The position numbers and the translations under genes were made by a program. Shown in pieces: positions 8,055 to 17,776 of a stretch of 64,000 bases of DNA. Position 1 is the stretch's first letter. Every line of letters starts with the position of its first letter. A model generated the notes under the pieces. The model made no database searches. It was not told where the DNA came from and saw only the letters and a list, made by a program, of their open reading frames with translations. The stretch is from Chitinophagales bacterium (GTDB lineage Bacteria; Bacteroidota; Bacteroidia; Chitinophagales; Chitinophagaceae), in contig JAFLBM010000013.1 in the NCBI GenBank assembly GCA_017303455.1, positions 62,001 through 126,000 of the forward strand. The letters run 5' to 3'.

Positions 8055-10064
8055 TTAAGCGATTAATTCAATATTGACCGATGTTCCATTACCGGGTGAT
8101 GTCACCAGGTCGGATGTGCCGTTGAAATACTGTACCCGGTAGCTGATATTTGCCATACCGGCTCCTTTGGCCTGGGCTAATATATTTTTATCAAAGCCTT
8201 TGCCGTTATCTTCCACGGTAATCCCGGTTTTATTATTGTTCATGGTCAGTTGCACAATGATCTGGCTGGCTTCAGCATGTTTCACGGCATTGTTCACCAG
8301 TTCCTGGATGATGCGGTAAATAAACATCTCCGCTGTACTGTGTAATTTTCTTCTTTCCCCAAATTGCTGGAATACTATTTTTATTCCGGTGGTGGTTTGT
8401 ATGCTGTCGCAAAAATCTCTTACCGCTTCCTGCAACCCGAATTTTACCAGGGCTTCCGGCATCAGGTTTTGGGCTACTTTGCGAAGATCGCCGATGGAAT
8501 TATCAAGCATACTCAGTGACCTGTCAAACTGGTTACTGGTTTCAGGAGTCAGGGGCAGGTTTTCTTTTACGTTCATGAAAGACAGTTTGGTGCCGGATAA
8601 TAAACTGCCCAGGCCGTCATGCAGGTCTTTAGCGATACGGCTTCTTTCTTCTTCCTGCCCTTTCAGCATCGCATCAATGGTGAGTAATTGTTTGTCTTTT
8701 TCCAGCTCACTGATCTTTTGTTTTTGCAGAGCCTGTTGCTGCTTTGCCAGTTGCTGTCCTTTTTTAAAATTGATAAACCCGAGGTAACCCAGGATCAGCA
8801 GGATGATAATGGAGGCAATAAAAATTTTGTTCAGTGCAGATTTGTGTTTTACTTCCACGGCTTGTTTTTCTTTTTCAAATTGTAACTGGCTGATCTGCTT
8901 CTGTTGTTTTTCTGCATCATATACTGCCCCGAGTACTTTCAACTGTTTGATATTTGTTTCGGCAGCGAGGCTGTCCTTTAATTGTATGATCTGCTGGATA
9001 AGATCAAAAGCTTTGGTTTTATTACCAGTTTTATAATAGTAGTTGGCAAGGTTAGTGAGTGCATCAATTTTGGAAGACCGGGTTTGCATCGTTTCTGCCA
9101 GCATAAGGTTTTCAAGAGCATATTTTTTTGCCGCTTCATCCTCCCCGATCTTTAAGGCCGTTGCCGACAGGTAATAAAGGGTAATACTTTTACTGTTGCT
9201 GTGTCCTCCTTCCAGCGCATATTTATACGTCTCTTTAAAATAGTTGTAGGCTGTATTATAATGTTGTTTTATAAAACTAACCCGCCCTCTTTTGAGATAG
9301 TAACCAAAGCTTACCTGCACCTGCCCCGGTTCGGGCATGAAGGGTTCTAATTTATCAAGATAGCGGTTGGCCGTTTCGAGGTCTTTTTTGGCAAGGCAAA
9401 CATCAATATAGGAGAAATAAATGGTGGCATTTTCTGTAACACTGCTGTCTTTCTCCGCCAGGGCTATATTCTTCTCAGCATATTCAGTGGCTTTGTCCAG
9501 GTTGTTCAGGGCAATATATATGTTGGTGATAAAGGTATAGATCCGGCTTCTTCGTTGCTCCCTGCCGGGAGTGAGATATTTTAATGACTCAAAAAAATAG
9601 TCCAATGCTGTGTAATAGTTTTCCTGGCTGAAATAGATCGCTCCTTTCTGTTCGAGGGACCATTGTTTAATATTCAATAAATTTTCTTCCTGAATGGTAC
9701 CGGTAATATATATCGCAGAATCGAAATACAGGAGTGCCTTTGTATAATCTGAGGAGCTTTTATAATAACCTGCAGTATTTGAATAGCAGGCGGCAAGACC
9801 CGGGGTGTAGTTCAGTTTCCGGCTGATTCCGAATGCTTCATCCAGGTACGGTAATACGGCCTTTCTTTCTTTTAAATAAGCCGCGGTGTTTAAAACCCTT
9901 ACCAGTGCATTTACCCTGGCAGTATCAGGGGCAGGATAATTCTTAAGATCGTTGATGGCTTCCTGTTTCTTTTTTTCAAAGCCCTCCTGCTGTGCATTAA
10001 CCGGGCAGCTGATACCTGTTAGCAGCGTAAGAACAAAGATTACAATCTTGCTGTGGTTGCACAT
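8055..10064 (-). CDS. TPR-containing NarX-type sensor histidine kinase
   Basis: 669 residues. It has a signal peptide or N-terminal anchor (IVIFVLTLLTGISCPVNAQ), a periplasmic array of TPR-like helices (about 40-380), a coiled coil, one membrane helix (FIASIIILLILGYLGFINF), a second coiled coil and a HisKA_3 domain with H482 in KDLHDGLGSLLSG. The HATPase domain follows (ELVNNAVKHAEAS, VEDNGKGFD, GMANISYRV). It pairs with the LuxR-type regulator three bases downstream. The same architecture recurs in the kinase at 25192-27432. Confidence 0.9.
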   Translation of the reverse strand: MCNHSKIVIFVLTLLTGISCPVNAQQEGFEKKKQEAINDLKNYPAPDTARVNALVRVLNTAAYLKERKAVLPYLDEAFGISRKLNYTPGLAACYSNTAGYYKSSSDYTKALLYFDSAIYITGTIQEENLLNIKQWSLEQKGAIYFSQENYYTALDYFFESLKYLTPGREQRRSRIYTFITNIYIALNNLDKATEYAEKNIALAEKDSSVTENATIYFSYIDVCLAKKDLETANRYLDKLEPFMPEPGQVQVSFGYYLKRGRVSFIKQHYNTAYNYFKETYKYALEGGHSNSKSITLYYLSATALKIGEDEAAKKYALENLMLAETMQTRSSKIDALTNLANYYYKTGNKTKAFDLIQQIIQLKDSLAAETNIKQLKVLGAVYDAEKQQKQISQLQFEKEKQAVEVKHKSALNKIFIASIIILLILGYLGFINFKKGQQLAKQQQALQKQKISELEKDKQLLTIDAMLKGQEEERSRIAKDLHDGLGSLLSGTKLSFMNVKENLPLTPETSNQFDRSLSMLDNSIGDLRKVAQNLMPEALVKFGLQEAVRDFCDSIQTTTGIKIVFQQFGERRKLHSTAEMFIYRIIQELVNNAVKHAEASQIIVQLTMNNNKTGITVEDNGKGFDKNILAQAKGAGMANISYRVQYFNGTSDLVTSPGNGTSVNIELIA

Positions 10065-10087
10065 ATTGTAAGGAAGTAATGGTTACT

Positions 10088-10099
10088 GTAAAGTTTTAC
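10088..10099. promoter_or_regulatory. Short dyad upstream of the TPR kinase gene
   Basis: GTAAAGTTTTAC is a perfect 5-2-5 inverted repeat 24 bases before the kinase start. It may be an operator of the adjacent regulator, but it is short and AT-rich and could be chance. Confidence 0.25.
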
Positions 10100-10212
10100 T
10101 TTATTTCTCAAATAGGAAAATTGTTCGCAAAAATTCACGCCTTTCCGGGATGATGCACCAGGCAGATTATTTTCATATTTGCGTTTTCGTATTCACCATT
10201 AAACCTTTTTCT

Positions 10213-10437
10213 ATGTTAGTACAAGCAAAGCCTGCCGGGGCCGGCCCGGGCGGGGATACAACAATCAGTACAGCCGGTAACACAGCAGCGCAAAGCCGCA
10301 AAAAGCCGGTATTTTCTTTTCTACACCGGTTATATCCAGCCAATTGGTTCAGTGAATTCTGTGATATCAGTATCACGCTGGAAGAATTTGCCCCTGCGGA
10401 AACAGGACAGGAAAAGAGCAGTAGATCTTTTGAGTAA
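10213..10437 (+). CDS. Small hypothetical protein
   Basis: 74 residues starting at the ATG at 10213 (an upstream in-frame ATG at 10150 is possible). The N-terminal part is rich in Gly, Ala and Thr (AKPAGAGPGG), followed by FSFLHRLYPANWFSEFCDIS and an acidic tail. It has no signal peptide and no family I recognise. It lies 39 bases before the next plus-strand gene. Coding status is plausible but unproven. Confidence 0.4.
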   Translation: MLVQAKPAGAGPGGDTTISTAGNTAAQSRKKPVFSFLHRLYPANWFSEFCDISITLEEFAPAETGQEKSSRSFE

Positions 10438-10476
10438 CACCTCTATTCATCGTTTTATACAATTAAAATCAGCAGC

Positions 10477-11034
10477 ATGAAAACAATTATGAAATTCATA
10501 TTGATTGTGGTACTATTTTTAGCAGTTTCGCTGGTACTTTTTGCCCGGGTGACAGGTAATACCGGAAAAAGTTACCAGATTCAGTCACAGTCCGGCGATA
10601 TGATGCCGGAAACGATAATGCCACTCCACTTCAGCGACAGAGCCGAGGGCAGTATCAATCCGGAAACGGAGTATCCTTTAGCAGAAAAACGCTTTCGAAA
10701 GTTATTCCCGGATGCAGTCAACCCTAGATGGTTCAGGGAAAACAGGAACCTGTTTGTTTACTTCTATAATAAAGGAAATAAAGTGACCGCTGTTTTCACC
10801 CTGCGGGGCCATATGAATTATGCCATCGCCAACCTGGCAATAACAGACCTGCCCGGGGCTATCATTAATAAAGTGGAGAGAAGGTATGAGGGGTATGGGA
10901 TTTTTAATGTAAAGCAAATAATAGAAGAAGACCGTATCACCTATGAAGTTGTCCTGGTGAATGGCTGTGAATATGTTGTTATTTATATTTCAGACGAGGA
11001 AATAACTGAGCGAAAAAGGATCAGGAAAATGTAA
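10477..11034 (+). CDS. Exported PepSY-like / beta-lactamase-inhibitor-like protein
   Basis: 185 residues: an N-terminal membrane or signal segment (FILIVVLFLAVSLVLFARV), a linker, then one domain of about 100 residues with the pattern of PepSY-like proteins (PF11396-type): KRFRKLFPDAVNPRWF, VTAVFTLRGHMNYAI, a central LPGAIINKVERRYEGYGIF and the strand TYEVVLVNG. Such proteins are exported; a role in binding or inhibiting other proteins is only inferred from the fold. A strong terminator follows. Confidence 0.6.
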   Translation: MKTIMKFILIVVLFLAVSLVLFARVTGNTGKSYQIQSQSGDMMPETIMPLHFSDRAEGSINPETEYPLAEKRFRKLFPDAVNPRWFRENRNLFVYFYNKGNKVTAVFTLRGHMNYAIANLAITDLPGAIINKVERRYEGYGIFNVKQIIEEDRITYEVVLVNGCEYVVIYISDEEITERKRIRKM

Positions 11035-11094
11035 TACCATTTTAGCTATAATTTTTGCAGCATAGCATCGCAGAGACAGGTTCATTTGGAACAA

Positions 11095-11127
11095 GTACAG
11101 CCCGTAAAAGGGCTGTACTATTTTTTT
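11095..11127 (+). terminator. Rho-independent terminator
   Basis: A perfect 9-bp stem (GTACAGCCC / GGGCTGTAC) with a GTAAAA loop is followed by TATTTTTTT. It is 60 bases after the stop codon of the PepSY-like gene. The opposite direction lacks a T tract. Confidence 0.85.
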
Positions 11128-11138
11128 ATAACAACTAT

Positions 11139-11792
11139 TTACATCGGTTTAAGTGCTGCTGCTTTCTGGTCAGTCAAAACATTCTTCTTTACCATATCCT
11201 TCACGATCATTTCGCCATATTCGTCAGCCAGGTTTTCTGAACCGGGTGGATCAAAAGACTGGCTCTGGGATGAATAAACCAATTCGTTGGCAGCGAGATC
11301 ATACAAATTGCTTTCCCAGAAGTATTTGGTATCTGTTATATAATAACCCTGTGTATAGATCCTGTCATACATCACTCTTGAATATCTCCAGAAGCGGTTA
11401 TGGTAGATAGCATAGGGAGAGTAATATACCCGGCCGGGAACATATTGTTTTTCCCGGGTCTTATCAAGTAGTACAACAGTTAGCACAGCATCAACACCTG
11501 AAGTGCGGAGTTTGCTGATGGCTTGTTCTTCGCTCATATTCTCAAATGCTTTGGGATTATATTCATCACAGGAGCAGGTGGCATCATAGCCCAACGCCTC
11601 CAGATCACCCACCAGGTGTTGCTCCATTTTCTCCCGTAACGAACGGTCTTTTTCTGTGATCAGTCCAAGCACAACGATTTTTTTAAACTTGTTGGGTTGA
11701 AGGTTATCTGCTTTCCAGGAACTGGTGATCCGGGATGAAGAGCCGCAACCCACCATCAGCAGCAGCGCCGTCCATATGATAATATGTTTCAT
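11139..11792 (-). CDS. DUF4136-like lipoprotein
   Basis: 217 residues from the methionine at 11792, which places the lipobox correctly: hydrophobic core IIIWTALLLMVGC with the lipid-modified cysteine at position 16. A start at 11855 would put 21 residues before the signal. The mature part begins SSRITSSWKADN and has an alternating beta/alpha pattern (KKIVVLGLITEKDRSLREKM, GVDAVLTVVLLDKT) and an aromatic segment rich in Tyr and Arg. It resembles DUF4136/GNA-type lipoproteins, without a firm family assignment. It probably sits in the outer membrane facing the periplasm. Confidence 0.65.
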   Translation of the reverse strand: MKHIIIWTALLLMVGCGSSSRITSSWKADNLQPNKFKKIVVLGLITEKDRSLREKMEQHLVGDLEALGYDATCSCDEYNPKAFENMSEEQAISKLRTSGVDAVLTVVLLDKTREKQYVPGRVYYSPYAIYHNRFWRYSRVMYDRIYTQGYYITDTKYFWESNLYDLAANELVYSSQSQSFDPPGSENLADEYGEMIVKDMVKKNVLTDQKAAALKPM

Positions 11793-11959
11793 ACGATGAG
11801 TTTTGTTCCGGTAATTTAAAACGGCAGGGTGCTGCTTTCCTATGACAAAGGTCACATGCAGGTGCGGGAAAGCTGATATTCGTCTTGTTATAACTGAAAT
11901 AGGTCATAAATAAAGCAGGAGATTATGCAGTAACTTTCCCGGATCAAATAAACTGATCA

Positions 11960-13423
11960 GTGAAGCCATTTAAAGGAAACTGTTTCGTAAAACGAATAGC
12001 ACTTTTAATGCCAGCCATTTCCGGGTTTTTATTTGCTGCTGCACAATTATGTACAGGCAGTCTTGGTGACCCGGTAGTGAATATAACTTTTGGCACTGTC
12101 TCCAACGGAGATCCCGGTGTGGCACCGCCTGCCGGTTATACATACACAACTTCATCCTGCCCTGATGATGGTTATTATACGATCACCCGGTCCACTTCCG
12201 GTTGTTTTGGTAATTCCTGGCATACAGTGAATGCAGACCACACCGGTAACGGGGCTTTTATGCTCGTGAATGCATCTTTCCTTGCAGGGGATTTTTATGT
12301 GGGAAGGGTAACTGGTCTTTGTCCCAATACAACGTATGAGTTTTCTGCCTGGCTTATGAATGTATTGTTGTCTCCGTCAGGCATTCAACCCAATATCACT
12401 TTTACAATTGAAACCCTTTCCGGAACAGTATTAAATCAATTTAATACGGGAGGGATTCCTGTAACAGCTCAGCCCCGGTGGGACCAGTATGGGTTTTATT
12501 TTACCACTACTGACGGCAGTCCTGATATCATATTACGTATGCGCAATAATGCACCCGGCGGAATGGGAAATGATATAGCATTAGATGATATTACTTTCCG
12601 GCCCTGCGGTCCTGTGGTAGCGGCCAGTTTACAAGGGAGCAATAACAAAATAGATGTTTGCGCTGATGAACAACAGGCATCGTATGATTTCAGTGCCAGC
12701 ATCTCACCCGGTTTTTTTTCACCGGTATATCAATGGCAGGTAAGTACGGATTCCGGAAGAATATGGACGGATATTTCCGGTGCAAACGGACTTACTTATC
12801 AACGGCTGCCAACAACAGCAGGTGATTACTGGTACCGGCTCACAGTGGCCGAAAATGGAAATGCCGGGATCGTGGCCTGTCGTATTGCTTCCAACGTCAA
12901 TAGTGTTTATGTACACGATAATCCCGTTATTAGTGCGGGCCCTGATAAAACCATTGTCAGCGGGGAACAAATAGTATTAACAGCATCCAATGCAAGCGGG
13001 GGGAATATTCAGTTCAGTTGGTTGCCCCCCGATCACCTGGATAATGATTCTATTCTTAATCCCATTGCTTCACCCGTCAGCAATACACGCTATACTTTGT
13101 CGGCGGTATCAGCAGTTGGTTGCCGCAGTCAGGACCAGGTACTGATAAAAGTAGTGGCCGGTATTTTTGTACCCACTGCGTTTACGCCGGATAATGACGG
13201 AAAGAATGACTACTGGCAGATTCCTTTTCTTGATCCCGCAAAGGATGCAGCCGTTTCTGTTTATAACCGGAATGGCCGGTTGGTTTATTATGTAAAGGGT
13301 GCTGTTGTTAACTGGGATGGGCGATACAATGGCATGACCCAGCCTGCCGGTGTTTATGTTTATCATATTCGCTTCAGGGGAGGAACAGGAGATAGGAAAG
13401 GAACACTGACGCTGGTCAGGTAA
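11960..13423 (+). CDS. T9SS type B-sorted surface protein (gliding motility-associated C-terminal domain)
   Basis: 487 residues starting at GTG. It has a signal peptide (KRIALLMPAISGFLFAAAQ), an N-terminal beta domain with paired cysteines (GNGAFMLVNAS, GLCPNTTYEFSAWLMN), two Ig/PKD-like beta domains, and a C-terminal type B sorting domain of about 85 residues (VPTAFTPDNDGKNDYWQIP, VSVYNRNGRLVY, WDGRYNG, AGVYVYHIRF). The protein should be exported by Sec and then carried across the outer membrane by the type IX system. The N-terminal domain often occurs in large adhesin-like proteins; binding to carbohydrate or cells is inference. TAACTTTC at 11931-11938 is a near -7 box. Confidence 0.85.
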   Translation: MKPFKGNCFVKRIALLMPAISGFLFAAAQLCTGSLGDPVVNITFGTVSNGDPGVAPPAGYTYTTSSCPDDGYYTITRSTSGCFGNSWHTVNADHTGNGAFMLVNASFLAGDFYVGRVTGLCPNTTYEFSAWLMNVLLSPSGIQPNITFTIETLSGTVLNQFNTGGIPVTAQPRWDQYGFYFTTTDGSPDIILRMRNNAPGGMGNDIALDDITFRPCGPVVAASLQGSNNKIDVCADEQQASYDFSASISPGFFSPVYQWQVSTDSGRIWTDISGANGLTYQRLPTTAGDYWYRLTVAENGNAGIVACRIASNVNSVYVHDNPVISAGPDKTIVSGEQIVLTASNASGGNIQFSWLPPDHLDNDSILNPIASPVSNTRYTLSAVSAVGCRSQDQVLIKVVAGIFVPTAFTPDNDGKNDYWQIPFLDPAKDAAVSVYNRNGRLVYYVKGAVVNWDGRYNGMTQPAGVYVYHIRFRGGTGDRKGTLTLVR

Positions 13424-13762
13424 ATGACTAATCAACAGTAACTGCTTCAATTAGTGAAATACAACGATGCTTTACCGGAAAATCTGCAAATGATATTTTT
13501 TCTATAATCACATTAATTCTAATGAGTTTCTAATATTTCATTTTTTCTGTTTGTAATAGAACTGCAATAAATAAAAAATAAGAGTTTTTTTTTACCGGTG
13601 CCGGTTCTTTTTTAATAAATAAAGAAATTTTGGTGTTAAATTACCAGGAGAAACGAAGCCAGCAATCAGCCCCCACGGTTCATTGTCTGCTTATTTATTA
13701 CTGAAAACTTTATGTAACCAGGCTCGGTTAGCATGCATCTTTTGTTGCCTGAAGCAGATGCT
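13424..13762. other. AT-rich intergenic region
   Basis: About 340 bases with no credible gene. It contains A/T runs, a small GC-rich dyad ACCGGTGCCGGT at 13594-13605 followed by TCTTTTTT (a weak terminator candidate for the upstream gene), and a loose -7 box TCTGTTTG at 13546-13553. No repeat or RNA gene was seen. Confidence 0.5.
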
Positions 13763-15463
13763 ATGAAAAAGTTTTCGACCAACTGGATACTTGCCACTGG
13801 AATTGTCTCAGTAATTATTACTGTTGCAACGGTGCTTTTTGTATCAATCCGGCAATCACAAAGAGTCAGGGATACAGCCATTCGTGTTGACCAAACTGAA
13901 CAAGTGCTCCAACAAATCCAAAAACTGATTGTGACATCGCTGGACAATGAAACCGGGGCCCGCGGTTTTGTAATAACCGGCAGGGAAAGATATTTGGAAC
14001 CACTCCGAAATTCAGTAGCAGCATTCCGGGCAGATATTGGAAATCTGGAGAAACTGGTGGCGGGTAATTCTCTGCAGGTGCAATTATTAGATTCACTGAA
14101 AACATCTGTTAACAGGCGGGTTATTTTTTCTGACAGCATGGTACTGTTAAGGAGACAGGCAGGCCTCGAATCAACCATTGGCCTGGTTGAGTCGGGCAGG
14201 GGTAAGCACTACACGGATGAAATCAGAAGTATCGGGGATAAAATGAGCAATATAGCCAGTCAATTACTGACGGAGAGAAAAGCAAAAAATGAAAGGACCA
14301 TAACCAACCTAAATATTATTCTCTACAGTATCCTTGCTGTTGTGGCTTTAATGAGTTTTTATATTATCCGGAGGATCAAGAAAGATATTGACCAGCAAAA
14401 GGCAAATGAGGAAAAATTCAGTGCCTTGCTGGATGCTGCTCCTGATGCGACAGTTATTGTTGACAGTTCGGGTGCAATACAAATGATCAACCTACAGGCG
14501 GAAAACCTGTTTGGATACAGCAGGACAGAAATGCTGGGCCAGCCTGTAGAAATACTGATTCCCCGGGAGCTCAAAGTAAAGCATGTGCAACACCGGGGTA
14601 ATTTCATGAAAGCCGCCAAAGTCAGGGCCATGGGTGCTGGTATAGAACTGAATGCAGTAAAAAAAGATGGAATGATGTTTCCGGTTGAGATCAGTTTGTC
14701 GCCTATTAATACGAAGGCAGGAGTGCTGGTATCTGCTTCAGTCAGGGACATTACACTCAGGAAAAACCTGGAGAATGAACTGAAGAAAATGAATTCCGAA
14801 CTGGAAGCATTTACTTACTCTGTTTCACACGATTTAAGAGCACCTCTGCGGGGTATCATCGGTTTTACCGCTATCCTTGAAGAGGACTACAGCAGCAAAC
14901 TGGATGACGAAGCACGACGAATCACAGGAATTATCAAAGCCAATACACTTAAGATGGGGCACCTGGTGGATGACCTGCTGGCCTTTTCACGAACGGGAAG
15001 GCAGGAATTATTAAAAACCACAGTCAGTATGACTGGCATAGTGATTGAAATAATAAATGAGATAAAGGCAACGGGAGATAATCACCGGATAGAATGGAAT
15101 ACAGGAGCACTGGCTGATGTGAATGCAGATATAAGTACAATCAGGCAGGTATGGATCAATCTTATTTCCAATGCCGTCAAATATTCCGGCAGTAAGGAAA
15201 AACCCAGGATTGAAATCGGGTACAGCCGGCAGCAGGATATGTATATTTTTTTTGTGAAAGATAATGGTGTGGGATTTGATAACCGGTACAGGCATAAACT
15301 CTTCAGGGTGTTTCAACGGTTGCACAGTGCAGAAGAGTTTGAAGGAACAGGTGTGGGGCTGGCGCTGGTTGAAAAAATTGTATCCAGGCACGGAGGCAGT
15401 GTTTGGGCAGAGGGTGAAATAGGGAAGGGAGCCAGTTTCTTTTTTTCCTTGCCTGCTAACTAG
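13763..15463 (+). CDS. CHASE3-PAS sensor histidine kinase
   Basis: 566 residues from the ATG at 13763 (a start at 13733 would add ten residues before the basic KKF of the first helix). First membrane helix at about 8-30, CHASE3-type periplasmic domain (about 35-175, with the ETGARGFVITGRERYL signature), second helix (IILYSILAVVALMSFYII), a PAS domain (about 215-330), HisKA with H356 in SVSHDLRAPLRGI, and HATPase (NLISNAVKYS, KDNGVGFD, GTGVGLALVEKIV). It is the first gene of a three-gene signalling cluster with a receiver protein 39 bases downstream, which is its probable phospho-acceptor. Confidence 0.9.
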   Translation: MKKFSTNWILATGIVSVIITVATVLFVSIRQSQRVRDTAIRVDQTEQVLQQIQKLIVTSLDNETGARGFVITGRERYLEPLRNSVAAFRADIGNLEKLVAGNSLQVQLLDSLKTSVNRRVIFSDSMVLLRRQAGLESTIGLVESGRGKHYTDEIRSIGDKMSNIASQLLTERKAKNERTITNLNIILYSILAVVALMSFYIIRRIKKDIDQQKANEEKFSALLDAAPDATVIVDSSGAIQMINLQAENLFGYSRTEMLGQPVEILIPRELKVKHVQHRGNFMKAAKVRAMGAGIELNAVKKDGMMFPVEISLSPINTKAGVLVSASVRDITLRKNLENELKKMNSELEAFTYSVSHDLRAPLRGIIGFTAILEEDYSSKLDDEARRITGIIKANTLKMGHLVDDLLAFSRTGRQELLKTTVSMTGIVIEIINEIKATGDNHRIEWNTGALADVNADISTIRQVWINLISNAVKYSGSKEKPRIEIGYSRQQDMYIFFVKDNGVGFDNRYRHKLFRVFQRLHSAEEFEGTGVGLALVEKIVSRHGGSVWAEGEIGKGASFFFSLPAN

Positions 15464-15502
15464 AAACAGACTCCGGTTGATAAAAAATAAACAGCTTTAT
15501 TT

Positions 15503-15955
15503 ATGAATTCAAGCACTGTTGAAATACTACTCGTTGAGGATAATATCAGTGATGCAGAACTAACCATCCGTGAATTAAAGCGGCATCATATGGCCAATAA
15601 CCTCGTGCATGTAAAAGATGGGGAAGAAGCACTGGAATTTATATTCGGTACAGGCAGGTATACAGGTCAAAGAGAGAATTTTTTATTACCCAAAGTAGTA
15701 TTACTGGATATACAAATGCCAAAAGTAAATGGCATGGAAGTGTTACAGCAATTAAAGCAAAACCCGTTAACCCAATCAATGCCGGTGGTGATACTGACTT
15801 CGTCCAAGGAAAGCCCTGATATAAAGCGGTGCTATGAGCTTGGTGCCAACAGTTATATTGTGAAACCTGTAAACTTTGAACGGTTTGCAGAGGCGATCCG
15901 GAACCTGGGATTTTACTGGCTGTTGCTTAACCAATCACCATCACAAAAACTATAG
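15503..15955 (+). CDS. Single-domain response regulator (Rcp1-like)
   Basis: 150 residues made only of a receiver domain: acidic pair E12/D13 (LLVEDN), phospho-acceptor D69 in VLLDIQMPKVNG, T/S in VVILTSSKES and lysine in SYIVKPVNF. The long beta3 insertion with FIFGTGRYTG is typical of Rcp1-like receivers found next to CHASE3 or phytochrome kinases. It lacks an output domain and probably relays phosphate between the kinase upstream and the receiver-kinase downstream, whose start is three bases after its stop. Confidence 0.9.
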   Translation: MNSSTVEILLVEDNISDAELTIRELKRHHMANNLVHVKDGEEALEFIFGTGRYTGQRENFLLPKVVLLDIQMPKVNGMEVLQQLKQNPLTQSMPVVILTSSKESPDIKRCYELGANSYIVKPVNFERFAEAIRNLGFYWLLLNQSPSQKL

Positions 15956-15958
15956 ATT

Positions 15959-17722
15959 TTGCCTGCAAAGCTGAAAATATTGATGCTTGAAGACAGCCAT
16001 ACGGATGCAGAGCTGGTACAACGTGTATTGAAAAAGGAAGAATTCCCGGCTGTTTTTCACCTGGCAATGTCGAAGCCCGATTTTATACAGGCATTAGACC
16101 ACTACTGCCCGGATGTGATACTGGCTGATAATTCTTTACCACAATTTGATGCGGTTGAGGCATTGAAGATCGTACGGCAACAGGAAGAGCAGGTGCCATT
16201 TATCATGGTGACGGGTACTGTTTCGGAAGAGTTTGCTGCACGCATTATTAAGGAAGGTGCAGACGATTATATCCTCAAAGATCGCTTGATCCGGCTGCCT
16301 TCAGCTATTGAAGCGGCTGTTCGGCAACGGCAATACGAACGGGACAGGAACCAGGCATTAAAGAACCTGGTGGAAAGTGAGGAGAAATACAGGAGCCTTG
16401 TTGACAGGATATCTGACGGATTTTTAGCAATGGATGAAAACCTGAATGTGACGTTTATTAATCAAGCTGCTGAACAATTATTGCAATCTCCTCAGGGCTT
16501 GCTGCTGGACAAGAATATTATAAAGGAATTCCCTGCAGCAGCCAATCAACCTATTCACAGGGCATTCCGGCAGGCACTGGAAACAGGTCATAATATATAC
16601 CTGGAGGAATATTCTGCTGTAATGGATAAATGGGTATACGGGAGTATTTACCCGTCGGCCACCGGCTTATCAGTTTTTTTCCGGGATATCACGGAGCAAA
16701 GGAAGGCAGAAGAAACAGCGAGGATAAGCGAGGAAAAATACAAGGTTTTTATTCAGCGAATTACAGATGCTTTTATCGCCCTGGATAAAAACTGGTGTTA
16801 CACATACCTGAACAAGCAGGCCGGTGAACTTATACAGCGGGATCCCGGTGAAATGATCGGGAAAAATGTTTGGGAAGAATTTCCACAGGCAGTGGGTTCC
16901 GAAACGTATAAAGCATTTCATAAAGCGATGGATGAGCAATGTTATGTCAGCAATACAGATTATTTTGAACCGCTTGATCTGTGGCAGGAAAACTTTATTT
17001 ATCCTTCGGATAACGGTTTGTCCGTTTTTATCAGGAATATAACAGAAAAGAAGAAGCTGGAAATGGCTTTACAGGAACAGCAGCGCAGGGAGCAGATCAA
17101 ACTTACAGCTACTTCCCTGCGGGCCCAGGAAAAGGAACGCAATTCAATTGCTATTGAACTGCATGATAAGGTTAACCAGATTCTTGTTGGTACCAATGTG
17201 ATGTTGAGTGTCATCAGGGATTACCCGGACCGGGCAGGAGAACTCATTACTACCTGTATGGACAATCTGCGGAGTGCCATTGAGGAAAACAGGAAAATTG
17301 CTCACGAACTGGTGAGCCCCGATCTCACAACAGAAACATTATTGCGCCAGGTATACCGCTTATGCCAGAAGATGCTTCATCCGGCCGGTTTAAAAACAAA
17401 TATCATTAATGAGAATTATGACGAGGAGAAGCTGGATAAAGAACAAAAGCTGGCTGTTTATCGTATTGTTCAGGAACAGTGTACCAATATTATAAAATAT
17501 GCAAAAGCTTCAACAGTCGATTTTTCTTTATTTACCACAGAGCAATTTTTTGCAATGCAGATTGGCGATGATGGCGTGGGGATGGAAGCTGCCGGTGTGC
17601 CTGAAGGGATAGGTCTCAAGAACATCACAAGCCGGTTGAGTGTGTTTGGCGGTAAGCTTCAGATTGATACCATGCCGGGTAAAGGCTTTCGGTTAAACAT
17701 ACAAATTCCACTAAATGTATGA
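15959..17722 (+). CDS. Receiver-PAS-PAS-NarX-type histidine kinase (soluble hybrid)
   Basis: 587 residues starting at TTG; a later ATG would cut off the first receiver strand (KLKILMLEDS). Domains: receiver (5-120, D57, K107), PAS (about 140-250), a second PAS with a similar sequence (about 256-365), coiled coil, HisKA_3 with H402 in IAIELHDKVNQIL, and HATPase (QEQCTNIIKYAKAS, GDDGVGM, IGLKNITSRL). There is no membrane helix, so it is cytoplasmic. The stop-to-start gap of three bases and the rare start codon imply translational coupling to the receiver gene upstream. HisKA_3 kinases usually feed LuxR-type regulators; none is adjacent. Confidence 0.9.
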   Translation: MPAKLKILMLEDSHTDAELVQRVLKKEEFPAVFHLAMSKPDFIQALDHYCPDVILADNSLPQFDAVEALKIVRQQEEQVPFIMVTGTVSEEFAARIIKEGADDYILKDRLIRLPSAIEAAVRQRQYERDRNQALKNLVESEEKYRSLVDRISDGFLAMDENLNVTFINQAAEQLLQSPQGLLLDKNIIKEFPAAANQPIHRAFRQALETGHNIYLEEYSAVMDKWVYGSIYPSATGLSVFFRDITEQRKAEETARISEEKYKVFIQRITDAFIALDKNWCYTYLNKQAGELIQRDPGEMIGKNVWEEFPQAVGSETYKAFHKAMDEQCYVSNTDYFEPLDLWQENFIYPSDNGLSVFIRNITEKKKLEMALQEQQRREQIKLTATSLRAQEKERNSIAIELHDKVNQILVGTNVMLSVIRDYPDRAGELITTCMDNLRSAIEENRKIAHELVSPDLTTETLLRQVYRLCQKMLHPAGLKTNIINENYDEEKLDKEQKLAVYRIVQEQCTNIIKYAKASTVDFSLFTTEQFFAMQIGDDGVGMEAAGVPEGIGLKNITSRLSVFGGKLQIDTMPGKGFRLNIQIPLNV

Positions 17723-17776
17723 GTTTGTTATACGCTTGGTGAACAATTAAATGTTGCAGTTACAAAATAAAGGGGC

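Noticed and set aside
13594..13605. Terminator at the ACCGGTGCCGGT dyad
   Set aside because: The stem is only 4-5 bp with almost no loop and lies 170 bases from the gene end, so it was not listed as a terminator.
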